Assembly: GCF_001625305.1 (NCBI RefSeq)
Contig: NW_017803046.1
Coordinates: 701,811 to 765,810 of the forward strand
Direction of reading: 5' to 3'
Length of the DNA stretch: 64,000 nt
DNA from: Branchiostoma belcheri
Taxonomy: Eukaryota > Chordata > Leptocardii > Amphioxiformes > Branchiostomatidae
In this document: positions 21,041-34,109 of the stretch, in pieces
Position numbering within the stretch: the first letter of the stretch is position 1
Layout: the number at the start of each line of letters is the position of its first letter
Notes under the pieces: model-generated
What the model was told of the DNA's origin: nothing
What the model saw: the letters and a program-made list of their open reading frames with translations, nothing else
Databases searched by the model: none
Position numbers and translations under genes: made by a program

Positions 21041-21369
21041 CGCGTATATACTCGTATTTGAATCGCTTCCTCTTATTTTGGACACCTCCAAAGTAAGACC
21101 TACGACTTCTTGACAGAGGCATTGTGAATTTTAGCAAAAGCTCAGCCTAGCGAAAAAAACAGGGGCCTACTGTGTGAAGTAACATATTTTGCAGGGACGT
21201 CTTTGTCCAATATCTAACTGGTCCACTAACTTACGGATACTTATTTATAAGTGACCATCACTCAAATACCAATAAGAATATTGGGAGAGAAAATTCGACA
21301 GAATACCAGCATGTGTATCAAAATCTCTCTGGCTACGGCGTATAGAAATGAAAAGTTAAAATTCTTACC

Positions 21370-21522
21370 CGTTCGTGGTGAATGCTGGACAACCGAATGT
21401 GACGCTTGATTGCTTGTCTGTCTTTTATAACGCATGTGAAGTGTTGGATTCTGACAAGGATTGTCTAGATTTAAACCGGTCAGTCGAGTACAGATCGGAC
21501 TATCACTTTTATCCTCAGGCAA
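21370..21522 (-). other. Possible 5' UTR exon of the methyltransferase gene
   Basis: A minus-strand donor (ACGG|GTAAGAAT) ends a potential exon at 21369-21370. Splicing to the acceptor at 20852 would put any upstream frame out of register with the ATG, so this would be untranslated. The 5' end is unknown. It is inferred from splice consensus only. Confidence 0.3.
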
Positions 21523-23010
21523 TTATATCGTCTGGGTGAGTTGTCTAACTGGGTCATCACTTTTTCCCGGATACTAAAAAGAAATCTTACAGATATGTAT
21601 ATAGATATTCAAAGAAATTTTTCCACACTCTGTATAACACAATTTAATGTGATGTGTATATCATGATTTTTGATTTATGTGTATGTTACATGTATGTATT
21701 TTTTGTTACTTAAGACTCTAGGAAGAGTAGTGAAGTCATGTATGTTTATATATGTACTATCACCAATGGCAATGGAAGTCTTTGTAACAATAAACAATAC
21801 TTATCATGTGTGTGACAATACGGTAAATTTTGTATATAAATTTCACTACCTCGGTAACTATGTAGTACAAATGTACTAGGAAACCAATGTTAGTAATCCG
21901 AATATTGTATAATGTACTTCTGATAATTTGTATGTAAGGTATGATCCAATGTATACTATATATTGCTGTAAATTTCATTGTGTATCTTATTAATTGTATT
22001 TGAATGTATACCTAACGATTTTATTTTCTCCCAGGTTAGACCCTTATTAATAAATAATAATAGTCTTTTATTAGTTGGGTAACCCTGGCGGTTGTAAGCC
22101 GAAATGATAAACAATAAACAAGAAAAGGAGAATTTTTCATACTTCGTTAACCGATAGCGGTAAGTTGAGATTTTACGCAAAATATAAAACCATGTACAAC
22201 ATAGAGCGGTATATTGATCTTACAGATTTTCGACTACACTCAGCCATTAGCAATATTACTTTATTATTAGAGTTAGTGCCCATCCTCTGTTAATAGAACA
22301 AAGTCTGTATAGAAGTTAACCTGTACGTGAAAGAACTTGTATGAACATGTCCAATTGTAGTGCAAAATCTACATGTGGAATGCGAAATACACTTTATATG
22401 TCACGTTATCTGTATACTATTCTTTTGTTGTGACATGTACTTAACCCAGCGAGTATGTGTGTAAAATAATGGTCTTCATTTGAAAAAAAAAGTAAAAACC
22501 TGTTTCATATATTAGACTTCTACCAACACAAAATAACTTTCAAGACAAAATAACAGACTAATCTAGCAGTTGTCTGTGATCAAGTGAAACGGGTACGTGG
22601 GTGGGGCTGTTGAAAAGACAACTTCTGACAAGCATGCATGATACATTGATAGCATGTGGTTCAGAGGTCGACAACAGAAACATGAATATCGTATTGTCAG
22701 ACAGTATTCATTGGCGGCGGATGATTGGCCAGTGGCTAATGTACACTCCTCTGGCCACTGGATACTGCCACCGTATGATCTGCTTGGAGATTAGCCATAT
22801 TCGGCTACTTGTAACAGGTGCGGCGCATCTGTTAGACCTGTTGACTACTTTCCCCACACAACCTGTCCGATTAAAAATTCATGCACAGAAACTCTTCTCA
22901 ACAATAGTTGGCACCCTTGGGAAATATTACAGTACCAAAGGTATGATCTGATGAAATGACCTAATAGCAGTGGTATGTATTTTCGTATATTGTTGCCCTA
23001 TATGGATGCA
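21523..23010. other. Intergenic, AT-rich
   Basis: This is the start of the space between the two divergently transcribed genes. A 116-codon open frame at 22601-22951 has no recognisable domain or splice context. Nothing else is supported. Confidence 0.4.
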
Positions 23011-23718
23011 CTTATGAGGAAATGGTTACCCAGGCCGGCCAACTCCCCTCGGGCTCAACTCTACCGTAGCGGTAATTTAGATAGGCGGGCGTAGTGCTCT
23101 TGGCCGCCGACGGGAACCGGTTAACGGACCGATATCTCGTCTGGCTCTCAGGGTAGGAAATGTTTTGAGAGAAACTTAAGCCTACAACAATATATAACAG
23201 CCCTTCACTACTCCGCTCTGTGACTCTTACAAAAAAGACCCTGCAGTTCTTGAACAAGCTGCCAGGGTAACCAAACCATTGGCACTTGTCTAAGAAAGCT
23301 ATCTACAGTACTACCCAAAAATTAATACCACAGCATGTCCAGGACAAAGAATACAAAACGCGGAAGTTTTGCTGCAGTACAAAGGAAAGTCCACAGGCGG
23401 CCCCAAATCAACTTTGACCTTTGCATTCCCATATATGACCTACCACTAACATAGTGTATACATGTGTGTACAATGTAGTCGATTTGACTGAAAAAAATCT
23501 GAAACTAAATATATGACTACGGTATAAAAAATTGGAAAAGCGTAATTGTCAAATTTGTCGAAAATGTGATATCTTTTGAATGGATAATTCAGATCTAGAG
23601 TTATCTGACCACCGAAGTGGAATGATTTTTGATTGACAAGAAAAAGGAGGCGTCAACTGTCCCAGACACAGTGTCACAGTTACAAATGGACAGTGAGCAT
23701 ATAGGACACATAACGGTA

Positions 23719-23965
23719 GGTCATAGCAAGTAATTTGTATGGGTGACATCAGCGCGCGCATGAATTTTCGCCTGATTTTGAAGAGAAAAAAAACAAGCAA
23801 TTTTGTTGCCCTTTGACAGTCGTCAAAATGCTGAAAATGGGCAAATGTGTCTGTTACCATGCCGGAACGTGGATGGCAGACAAATATGAAGAGAGGATAA
23901 AAGACATGGCTCATTTACTGCTTTGTCTTTTACTTTGATGCAGTGAAGAATTTCGTTCCTTTTAT
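23719..23965. mobile_element. Element B, copy 2
   Basis: It begins TCATAGCAAGTAATTTGTAT and continues GGGTGACATCAGCGCGCGCA. It shares CCATGCCGGAACGTGGATGG and TTACTTTGATGCAGTGAAG with 13195-13410. Confidence 0.6.
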
Positions 23966-24019
23966 ACTGGTAATACTGGTTTTGTATATGTGATGTTTTG
24001 TATATGTCACTCTATCTAG

Positions 24020-24262
24020 ATTTAGGCCACGCCTACCATTCTATAGGTACGAATCGAAACGGATTTGAGTCAAATTCGAGTCAAATTTGACCCCTAACAC
24101 TGCTGACGTATTCAAGAATTGGTTGGCTGTTGTTCTGAAACTCCCGACCAACCCCGAATGTTTGAAACATTTTTAAAAAGACGCCAACCAAAACCATGGT
24201 TGGGAGGAGTTCGGTTAGAGTTCGGGAGGACAAATCCGTGTATGTGTGACAGGGTCTTACCA
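24020..24262. mobile_element. Family H element
   Basis: Left part: TAGGCCACGCCTACCATTCT and TTTGAGTCAAATTCGAGTC. Right end: GTATGTGTGACAGGGTCTTA, the inverse of the family's GTCACAC terminus. Confidence 0.55.
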
Positions 24263-24369
24263 TCACATGATCCTTTTTTTATTCCAACATTTCATGACCA
24301 AACATGGCGACGGCACACTCAAGTTATATCAACTTATTTTATGCCGCCACCAACACAGAGTACAAATAC

Positions 24370-24527
24370 AGGACAGGACAATACTCATTCTCACTTGAGT
24401 TAAGTGAGGAACGTCGTGTAAAGTGCCTTTCCCAGGGGCACAAGATCGGTGGCATGTCGGGACTCGAACCCGGGACCTCCTGGTTCCGAGTCGAGCATTC
24501 TGCCGCTACGCCACACGACCCCACACA
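24370..24527 (-). mobile_element. tRNA-derived SINE, minus strand
   Basis: Read on the minus strand: TCGTGTGGCGTAGCGGCAGA (A box), CCCGGGTTCGAGTCCCGAC (B box), then GGGAAAGGCACTTTACACGA and a body ending near GAGAATGAGTATTGTCCT. This is the same family as 4318-4682. Confidence 0.7.
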
Positions 24528-24947
24528 TGATCCTTCACAATGAAGGTGACGTCAGCAGCGGAGTAGAGTCGAAAGCGGCGCATTTAAAACCATGGCATAG
24601 GGTGGTCACATGTCCAGAAGAAAACAATGAGAGCCTAGTTGCTATGCGACTTCTCCACATACCAGAGCTCCCTTTGACAGAGACCGGGCTTGGGAGCGGC
24701 ACACGCGCGCTTCTTCACAGCCTCTCTTCTGAAGAAATTGCAGGAAAAGACGGAGAAGATAAGAAGAAGAGCTGACTAAGAGGTGGTTAGATTGCGATCA
24801 GCCTCTCTGAGGTAGGTGCGATATTGAGTACACATTCTTCTTTTTATTCCTTTCCCATTGAAAAGTTGAGAAAATGATGATAGATTGGACAGTGTCCACC
24901 GTTGACTTACATGATGAAGATTTTACCACGACGAATTACTAAATTCT

Positions 24948-25146
24948 ACTCTCCAAGCAGAGGTTTAGGCTTTGGCTTGCTTTTGGCGTATTTTTAGACT
25001 TTTTTTTATCGGGCTTTCTTTTGCTGTACCGGTATCTTTTTTTGTGCCAGCCCAACAAAAACGGTACAACTGCGCAAAAGAAATCCCGATAAAAAAGCCA
25101 AAACACGCAAAAAATAAGCCAAAGCCTAAACCTCTGCTTGGAGAGT
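24948..25146. mobile_element. 199-bp palindromic MITE with perfect 31-bp ends
   Basis: The arms 24948-24978 and 25116-25146 are exact inverse complements, starting ACTCTCCAAGCAGAGGTTTA. Pairing continues inward with mismatches (ATCGGGCTTTCTTTTGC against GCGCAAAAGAAATCCCGAT). There is no coding capacity. Perfect ends suggest a young insertion. Confidence 0.85.
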
Positions 25147-25239
25147 AAGTAAAAGCTGTTTGTTTTGTGTTTTTCTGGGCTGTTGTCTCCCAGATGTTTG
25201 ATCGACAAAATGCATAAAACACGCCCGTATTTTCTTCAT

Positions 25240-25430
25240 GCCCCAACAGCGCAAAGTTTATTCGAACTCAGGGACATGGTGTTGTACAATGTACATGGTA
25301 TATTGAGTCCGTTGCTACCAAGTACAGTGGGAGCATCATCCTTAAACATTCCAAAAACAACGCTGACGGTTAAGGCTAGGTGTAACAAGTTGCTCGGTGA
25401 AATATTGCCAACTGCCAAATGCTGACACTG
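25240..25430 (+). mobile_element. Degenerate LINE family 1 3' end
   Basis: It carries eroded versions of the words TTGCTACCAAGTACAGTGGG, AGCATCATC and TAGGTGTAACAAGTTGCTCGG found in the intact copy at 18150-18510. Confidence 0.5.
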
Positions 25431-25974
25431 ACACGGTTCCATCGGCATCGCATCCAATCCAACCCAGTATAGTAGCTGCCCAAGATGGTACGACGAGCCG
25501 TTTTGCTATAATTTCTAGTTAAGTGAGGTCTTTACACATCTGCAAGGACAAGTAATACTGTTGGATAGAAGAACAAAACGTTTGTTTGGTCATGATGTCA
25601 TGTTTTGTCACCTCAATTCTTGTTTAACAAGGCTTATGACCTCAATATTTGAAAATAAAGGGTTTTTTGCCCGCCTTGTTTTTTCGCCCTATCGCATTAG
25701 ATCTGGAGTCTGTGGCCTAACAGGTGTGTGTTGTTTCATCTTGCAGCATATGGTGGGTTATTATGGGGATTATGTTCGCATTATGGTCTCATGAAATATT
25801 CAGATACAGGACATGAGCGGGTCTCTATCATCACGAGAAAGAACAGGTGTTCCAAGGTTACTGGAGTCATTGTTTCAGGGGCATGACTCCAGTGTTCGTC
25901 TGGTGGTGATGTCTTTTTTGTCGTTCATGTGGCTCTTTTTACTTTACCAACATGACACGTTTTTCGACATCAGT

Positions 25975-26215
25975 TCATCCCCCCCCCGAACTGTCGCAGA
26001 GTGGAACTCGCTGCCTTCAAGTACAGTGGGGGCATCATCACTATAGATAGCTTTAAACAATGTTTAGAGTTAGATGTGAAAACTTGGGTTAGGTGTGTAG
26101 CAAGTCATTCGGTGTGGTATAACTAGCTGCCGCCGCGCCGCGTGCCTGCAAAGCTGGTGTGTTATGCCGAAGGGCGGTTATACCGGCTATACAGATACAG
26201 ATATCTTGCGCCTAA
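25975..26215 (+). mobile_element. LINE family 1 3' end
   Basis: GTCGCAGAGTGGAACTCGCT encodes VAEWNSLP in the frame of the family tail, then come AGCTTTAAACAATGTTTAGA and the 3' UTR word GCCGCCGCGCCGCGTGCCTG. It ends at CTATACAGATACAGATA. Confidence 0.75.
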
Positions 26216-26351
26216 CAGTACTCGTGTAATGTGTTGGTATGTGCCAGATAGGCGAATTGGGAGCTCGCTGGATTATAAGTTAATTTTGTCTCCATGGGTA
26301 AGACACACCTACAAACTATCTTAGAGGAACTGTCTGTTTATTTGCAGTTAA

Positions 26352-26428
26352 TATGAATACAATAATTTCGTCGATGCTCCAGATACTATCTTGAGGCACC
26401 GGACTGCGATGTTTTTGCACAAATCGTT
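26352..26428 (+). repeat. Direct repeat of 27097-27171
   Basis: About 75 bases starting TGAATACAATAATTTCGTCG are nearly identical in the two places. Both keep the frame YNNFVDAPDTIL(K/R)HR. An acceptor-like TTTATTTGCAG lies just before this copy. Confidence 0.6.
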
Positions 26429-26817
26429 AAAAAACAGCAACAACAACAAGAAAGTTTGAACTTGCTTCATAGTGACTTCTAAAAACACAGATGAAGGACA
26501 AAATGCGTTTTTTCCTGTTAAAGACCGCCTTCAACTTGCTCTTTAATATTGTCTCTCTTCCACCACATTCAATAGAAGCGAACGTTGAAAGTAATTTGTC
26601 ATTTTGTCCCCGAGGGGTGAACTTTTTCTCGATGTTTTTTTTATGCAGCCACCTGTTGATGCCTCTCAGTTGATAGTCAACATGTGGACATTTGAACACA
26701 GTGTTTTATAACGTTTTGACAGTTATGCAGCTATTATCAGCATTTATCGGCCTTTAACAACCCTGACCAAGCTAGTATAGATTTTCCTTAACATAGCCCC
26801 AAGTTATCATATTCAAC

Positions 26818-27204
26818 ACCAGTCTCTCTATCTAAAGTTCCAGTAAAAAAGTCAAACTCCTGCAGTGCACTCGGCCGCTAGGTTTCCACACGAGTACAGA
26901 TCAAACTGTTTCTTGCCTGGCTCGGAAAGCAGTGCCCAGCAAACTTAAGTCGACGGTGGCTGAGCTTTTGAGGCAGTCTTGGAAGACTTCCATAGCTTAT
27001 TGCAAGTTGTGTCAAAGCTATGTAGAGAGTATATACGGCTGTACGTGCCCCGGCCTACAATTTAAAAAGGATGAAAATATGGTAACTTATAGTTATGATG
27101 AATACAATAATTTCGTCGATGCTCCAGATACTATCTTGAAGCACCGCGCGCTGATGTTTTTGCACAAATTATTTTTGCACAAATTTTTCACACATTATTA
27201 TTAA
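26818..27204 (+). CDS. Unrecognised open frame, possibly a gene or transposon remnant
   Basis: The frame is open for about 125 codons and the composition looks protein-like. It includes a Cys-rich stretch, SIAYCKLCQSYVESIYGCTC, followed by YSYDEYNNFVDAPDTIL. No ATG opens it; the first candidate start is GTG at 26932. The last 25 residues are duplicated at 26352-26428 with the frame kept. I do not recognise the family. It could be an exon of an unmodelled gene or a decayed transposon. Confidence 0.3.
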
Positions 27205-27687
27205 GAAATTGGACATTGCCCTCAGTTCTTCCGAGAGATGTTCTATATTCTATGACCATGTCCTGGAGTGCTAAAACATTTCGTGCTTTGCTGCAATTAA
27301 CACGGCAATATTTCAACATCTTTTGTAGCATTTGTATGATAATTTTCCGCATCACAGCTAATGACAGTCCCCATCAAATTACCTCTCGCCATTACCATGA
27401 TGAGTGTTCGCCCGCAACTCATCTATAATTCAGTTTGCTATTGTTGAAAACTCTTGTCCTTTTGTGTCAGACATGCCTAAAAGGCTAGTCAACTGATGAA
27501 ACGACTAATGAGACTAGAAGTCAGCCTTTTACAATAGCTTTGAAGGCTGTCCATTGTTATTGCATCGCGACATGTGTGGCAAACGAAAGGCTGTATATTA
27601 AGTGGAGTGGTTTTTACACGAAATACGTACACACAGGTGTGTATCCTTGGTATGAACATAAACTTGCCTAACTTTATCTATACGAGT

Positions 27688-27820
27688 AATCTTGTGGTTA
27701 GGGTTGCGGTTGTTGACTCAGATTCCAAAAGTACTGGGTTCGAATCCATTATTTCCTTACTTGACTCAGGTTAAAATGAGTACCTAGCTTCGGTACTAGT
27801 TTATTTTGAGGCCATGCAAA
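27688..27820 (+). mobile_element. tRNA-derived SINE fragment
   Basis: CTTGTGGTTAGGGTTGCGGT (A-box-like) and ACTGGGTTCGAATCC (B box), then AAATGAGTACCTAGCTTCGG as in 12218-12490. Confidence 0.6.
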
Positions 27821-28031
27821 TGCTCCTCGATGTACATACAGTATTCAGTTTACAGTCTCCCATTCTGGGGATAAAGAACACAACTAGACAACTGACAAAT
27901 ACACATGCATAAATTTACTTGACATTACACTGAAAAGTAAGCACCAGTCGAAAGTAGTTTTTTTGCACGAATTCTGATGTTTTATATCATATTGAACTTT
28001 CTATTTTTTCATATTTTTATTCAATTTCAGG

Positions 28032-28113
28032 ATGACTCGCGTCAAGTTGAAGGACGGGCTGGATCTACTAGCAGCCCTCATACTGCTTACTGTGGGACTC
28101 GGCAACGCGACAG
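28032..28113 (+). CDS. Giant protein exon 1: signal peptide
   Basis: MTRVKLKDGLDLLAALILLT is followed by VGLGNAT: a basic n-region, an LLAALILL core and a small-residue cleavage site near GNA. The exon ends in phase 1 at GTGAAT. The ATG at 28032 is the only one in the exon and sits just after an acceptor (TTTCAG at 28025-28030), so an upstream UTR exon is implied. Confidence 0.85.
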
Positions 28114-31100
28114 GTGAATTACGCATACTTTTCGGTCATGTTTTAAGAAAATTTCCCCTCTTCAGATACTTGAAAAGTTACGAAAAAATTATATTCCTGT
28201 CAGCCTTTGATAAACCAAGTCTATCTTTTCTTACAGCCTCATAATTTAGCGAGAGGAAGTTGAAAAGACTAGAATACACATATGCATTTGACGTTTATAT
28301 ATACATGTAACAGTTATATGTATATATGTATGTATTAAATACATACATACATACGTACATGTATATGATGGTAATCTTGTGGCCTGTACATGTGCTTAGC
28401 ACAGTGGGGCAAAAATGTGCACTAAAGCTCTTCATTCATTTATTGATTCATTGATTCATTGATTGATTCATTTATTCCTTCACCCACTACTACAAATAGA
28501 TGCACCCACTTTTTCAGTTTCTTCTCTCCTTTCGAAAATCAAGCAAGAATCATGTCAATCATTCCTAATTTCTCGTTTTCACAGGCCAGCTACTCACGGT
28601 CAAACACCTGGACGGAGACGTGTTGAAAGATGGGGAGTACAACCGTGTGGAACTACTGGTGAAGGCAGGCGGGGACACAATCCAGGCCGGGAGTTATGGC
28701 ATAGATCTGTACCTTTCCACGGACTCGGATTTGGACCCCTCCAGCGACAGACTCTTGGTGAGTGAAGCTTGCTTACAAATAGTCTGAATGAGACCTCAAG
28801 GTAGCCTGGGTGCCAGGTTGCTTTCAAGCCTACACATGCCAGTTCCTCGGCTCCAGGGCTATTAAACATGCCCCCAGCCCAAGGAAATAACAATATACTC
28901 CGAACACAGCCATTCTAAAATTAATATCTCTCATGCACACAAAAATTACAAGCTACAGACACACATTGTTCCCTTTCAGCTACTAGTAGTTGTTTATGCT
29001 CAAAATGGAAGGTGTGGGTGTTACCCTAGCCTGGTATCCAGCCTTGTTAGCTTTAGTCCGCTTCCCAAGATCCGGCTGGATACCAGGCTAGTGTTACCCG
29101 CCGTGCAGCGCCGAAGTAGGGAGCTGCAATTTACGCTTTGTCCGATAGACGTCGCTACGACACAGCAGGCAGCCGTTCTTAATTTGCATCAGTCAGAAAC
29201 TCTGGACAGAGTTTTGCTCGTGCCTGATTGTTGTAGCGACAGCTACTTTTAAACGACTGCCTGGGTTACGTTGTGTAGGGGGACAGGGGAGAATGACTGT
29301 GTGTGTACGGTTACGAGTAGGATATGTGGTGTGAATTAGACCTCACAAAGGGTAGGGATCCAAATGGCACTGAGTCTTCCCCAAGTCGAGCAGCGACGTC
29401 TGAGGTAAAGTGATGTTCTATTTGTTGATTATCCTTTAATTAGTTTAACGTTGAAAGGAGCGAATGTTGGTTCCCACCACAACCAATACTTCTTGCATGT
29501 GCCAAGTGCGCATGCTATCTATAATGAGCATATTTGTGAGGACAAGCCCCATTATCTAGTCAGATCATTAGTTATCTTGTCACATTTTGTTGAAGGGTGT
29601 GTGGAAAATGCAGTCCAGTCCGGAAGGCGGAAAAAGGAGTCCGGTCAGGGGTGCAAAACAGCTGCATCTGATATACAGCTTGTTCCTTTGCATTTTCTTT
29701 CAGATGAGTCAAGAGCAGACGCCTGAGCTCCTGAATGACTGGCTGGTGGACCTGAGTCAGCCGGACGTGCTGGTGGAGTCTGGGGACTGGACACAGCAGG
29801 AGAGGGATGGGCTGTGTGGACAGTCTGACCATGCTCGCCTTATTGTCCACATACACAACATCAGTAAGCCTTGCTTTAGATCCTAAGGCTGTAGTTTGAT
29901 ACCGTTTAAGAATATTACATTTTAGGCATCCAGTGCAGTTTTTAGGACTTGGAATCCTGATTTTTCAAAGCCAATGTTCTAGTTATTTATCTCATGTCGC
30001 AAAAATTCTTTAAACTCTGGCAGAAAATGGTTAGTGGATTAGGACCCTTGGCTGATTTTTAGGGTATCGTTTGTATTGCTGCCATTCATTGGATGCCTTT
30101 AAGTTCAGTATCCCCTGATGATGGCAACACGGTAAAGAGAAAACAATACGTATCCATTGATTAGAGGTGTCATTAATTTAAAACTGAAAACATTTTGTTT
30201 TTCATCTCCAGCTGCTGACCTTGTCCTTGATGAAGAGCATTCTCAACCAGTCAAGATCATCTGTGAAGGAGGTGAGACATTCTCAAGGCAATTATGGTTT
30301 TTAAAACCATCTATAATTAAAATAGAATGAGGCACGGCTCCAATGCTGGTCAATAATGTACAAGAGGAATTAGCCAGGCAAGGGAGTGTGTGCCTTGGCA
30401 AGCTAATACTAGTAACCTGTCTAGCACATTATTCACTTCCTTTGGCCAATTTTCACTATTTTGCAGCATAATGTTACCCATTGGAGTCATGGTAAAAGAT
30501 TCAAGTTGCTATATTGAATATAATATAACGTTATATATGAAAACACAAGAATACTAGTTACTTCTAGAACTATATTGTATACTTGATAGAATTATATGTA
30601 ATTTCTAGCATTAATATCTGGTAAGATATTACTGCAGTAAAAATCTCTATCCTGAAGTATGAATAATGTTTGCAACTTGCAACTTGCAAGGTAATAATTG
30701 TTATGTACGGTAGTGAATAGAAAGTTGATTGTGGGCGTGAATAATTTTTTTAGAAGTGATAAGCTGAGGCTGCTCCTAATTAAGTAACTGAACTAAAATT
30801 TGGATGGTTCTGTATTGCTGTGTGTATGTTCAGATTACGCTGGACTGTCCAAGGCCAGCGTGTCCCTCGGTCCCAATCGCCGTCTGCACGTGGACACCGA
30901 CATCGTCCTGACCGTTGACGTCACCGTGCACAACTTCAACATGGAGCCATTTCCAGCCGGACAGGACAACTTCCAGCTAGAAGTGTACGTCAACGAAGGG
31001 GCAGAACCAACAGACTCACTGGTCAAGGTACAAACATCATGATCGTGATATATGAAAAATAAAGCAGTCCACAGCCGCACAGTGTATGGTGGCATAGGAA

Positions 31101-31138
31101 AATTACATGCATGAAAAATGGAGGTATTGTTTCTGGTT

Positions 31139-31169
<31 letters not shown>

Positions 31170-34056
31170 TTCTGCATGTCCCTTAGGTCAGGTTGTAATG
31201 GATATGGTTGGGTGCAGTCTGTACCAGAGCTAGGGAGAAAGTAATTAATCACATCTGGTAGTGCTCACAGTTGTCAGTGTGTTTTTTTCGTTACATGACC
31301 TCCTTGACAGCCAGTGTTGTTTCTATTGCACAATAAAGAAAAACTTTCAGACACCATGGTGAATGAGAAGAGGAAAGTCACCATAGCATAATATGGAGGC
31401 TGTACAACTCACCCCTTTGTGTTTTAATTGGAAACTTTTTTTTGTCACCACTAGATCTCCACCGCAGTGCTGTGGTACCCTCCTGAGGCCTTCCTCCCTC
31501 TACAACCAGGGAGCAGCAGGTCGTTGAAGGGGGTACAGGTCAGAGTTCGTCTCCCGGGAAATCAAGCCGTTGGGAAGGAGTACTTCATGGTGAAGGTGGT
31601 GCCGCCGGTCGGGACATTAGATGACGTCGGGAACGACTTTGCTGTCGCCAATCAAACCGGACTGATTGACAGCAACACAGGAACCAGCAGTAATTCTACA
31701 TCCCCTATACTGCTCCTACATGGTTTCTCAGAATTTCAAATCTCCCTCAAATTATGTACAATAGTCAATGACATTTGCTTCTATAATGACAATGACAATA
31801 TAATAACAATGACAGTAAACTTCATTGCATATTCACGCCCTATACATGGGCCAAGTGCAAGTGTTGAGTTACTAAATTGTGTAGATAATTAGAGTATAAG
31901 GGTAGGTGAAAGAATTCTGATTCACCCGAGATTATTCTACATGAATCTACAAGGTCTCCTCTCTGACTTTTTTAAACATACATAGACAAATTTACTACTT
32001 TTTTGATGATAAAAGTTCCTACATGAAATAATATCCCTTTGTTAAGTGCGCATATTACTATGTTTATCGTAGGGAACTAATAAAAGATTTGCACATGTCT
32101 GTGTACAGTGAGCATTATACATATAATTATAATGTTGCCTTGACTAATTTCCCATTCCTTTGCAGAATACCAAGCTGCAGTGGTGAGATCCTTCAGTGTG
32201 GATCCTGTGGTGTTCCTGGCTCATGATGTTCAGGTGGACATCAATGCAGAGGTTGACGTGACTGTGGGCTCCAGTGCACAGCAGGTCAACGTGGAGGAAG
32301 TCAATCCATCGTACACCGCAACCCTGTACTGGGCCATGAGCCAGGTGAGGAATTTTCAGTCCATCTCCCTCCCCTTCAAAAATGGACTGTCTTACATGTA
32401 TATCAACCTTTTCCATCCAGTATCAGGAGCTTCAATACCTCTAAGTTCATTAGTCAAAAATGTACCTTTTTGTCTGAAAATAGCAAAAAATCCCATTTTA
32501 CTAAAGGCATCACATGTTATGATAGCTGGAGCCATGAATAGATTTTTAAAGACAATTTTCTGGTCATTCTTTCAGTAAGTTGAATCAATCCTATATCATA
32601 CCATCAGATTCTGATATCTGTGAGGCAAAAATGTGATCTCACTGATGGAAAACTGTCTCTTTAACTTTAACTCTCCCTGGTGGCTTTGTTTTGCAGGAAA
32701 CAGACGCCTACAAGATTGACTCAGGCGTTGCCCTGGTGGTGAATGGCTACCATGTACCGAGCGGGGAGGGGCCCGTGACTCACACCATCGAGCGGACGGG
32801 GACCATCGCCGTACCGTCTGACCCAAAGTTCTGCGGCAGCGTGTACGCCATCCTGGTCGCTGACTCTGAGAACTCCCTGACGGATCCAGACAGAGCTGAC
32901 AACATAGCAGCCATCCCTGTGCTGATTCAGTGTAGCTCATCAGGTATGATGGTTAAAGTACAATGGAACTTATTATGGTAACATTAAATGCTATGCAAAT
33001 AGTGAAGTTACTAAAAAGCTCCTGTCACTCATTCGTGAAATTCAATATGGCCTCCAGAACACTAGCCTAGCTTCCATTTCAGGCCAAAAACTGGGGGGGG
33101 GGGGGTCTTCAAGGTCTTTGGGAGCTTTTATGTACTATTTTTTAAATCTAATTGCATATAGACAACATAGCCGGCCTGGTTGAGTAACCCCCGTTTTTAG
33201 ATAATCAGAAAGCAGCCGAAGACCACCAAACCCCAGTTCTATAAGCCTGCTATGAAGGCTAACACTAGCCAAGGTTGGCTGGTGATTGGCCAGGTCAGTC
33301 ACTGTTCGGCCATGCCAACTGAATGCTTCCAACTGTGTGTCATGAACCAACAAATTTAATTGGTGTGGCCTAAGCTTGGGATGTGTGATGTTATCATTTT
33401 CTGATAATGGCACTAACAATCTGCTCTTTCCCTTGTAGATGTGTTCTCCGTGACAGGCCTGTCTGTGTCTGGACCCTCCATGTTGTGGGAAGGTGTGGAG
33501 ACAACCCTGACAGTAGACTTCCGCGTGGCGTGTGCAAGACCATCGTGTGACATCTCAGCCAGTACACCTCAAGATACATTTGTTCTTGACATCAGAGGTA
33601 AGTGTATTAGAAATGTTCACTTTTGAAAGGCCAGTTGAATGTGCAGTGTAGTGCAGTGTAGAATTATTATTTTAAGGCCTGCCATGTGTTCTTGGTATCC
33701 TGCAAATGTTGCTGGCAGACTAAGTTTAGTTGAATAACATCTCTCTCTATCTCTTTACACCCTGATTTAAAATTGTCCGACAAAGATGTTGAAGGATTAG
33801 GACGCTGGGTAGCTCTTTCAAATAGCCTGGGGCTAGCTGTGCAGTCCTGGCTGTATCATTTTATACAGCCTAATAAATCAAATCAAAGACAGACACTGGC
33901 TAGACAGAGTGGTGTATCCCATGCTTGAAATGTGCAATGTTAGGCCAAGTCCACTGAAGAGAATGGGTAGGTCCTTATCTTATCTTATAAAACCATCCCT
34001 GTCCTTGGTGCTGAACACTATCCACTAACACATACCTATACACAGGCATATACCAA

Positions 34057-34109
<53 letters not shown>

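Noticed and set aside
22601-22951. 116-codon plus-strand open frame
   Set aside because: No recognisable domain, no splice context and no second copy; probably chance.
28600-28893. Minus-strand 97-codon frame
   Set aside because: It is the antisense of exon 2 of the large gene.
31690-31892. Extension of exon 6 past 31689 as a terminal exon
   Set aside because: The extension is low in module features, and splicing to exon 7 keeps phase and starts the next module properly.
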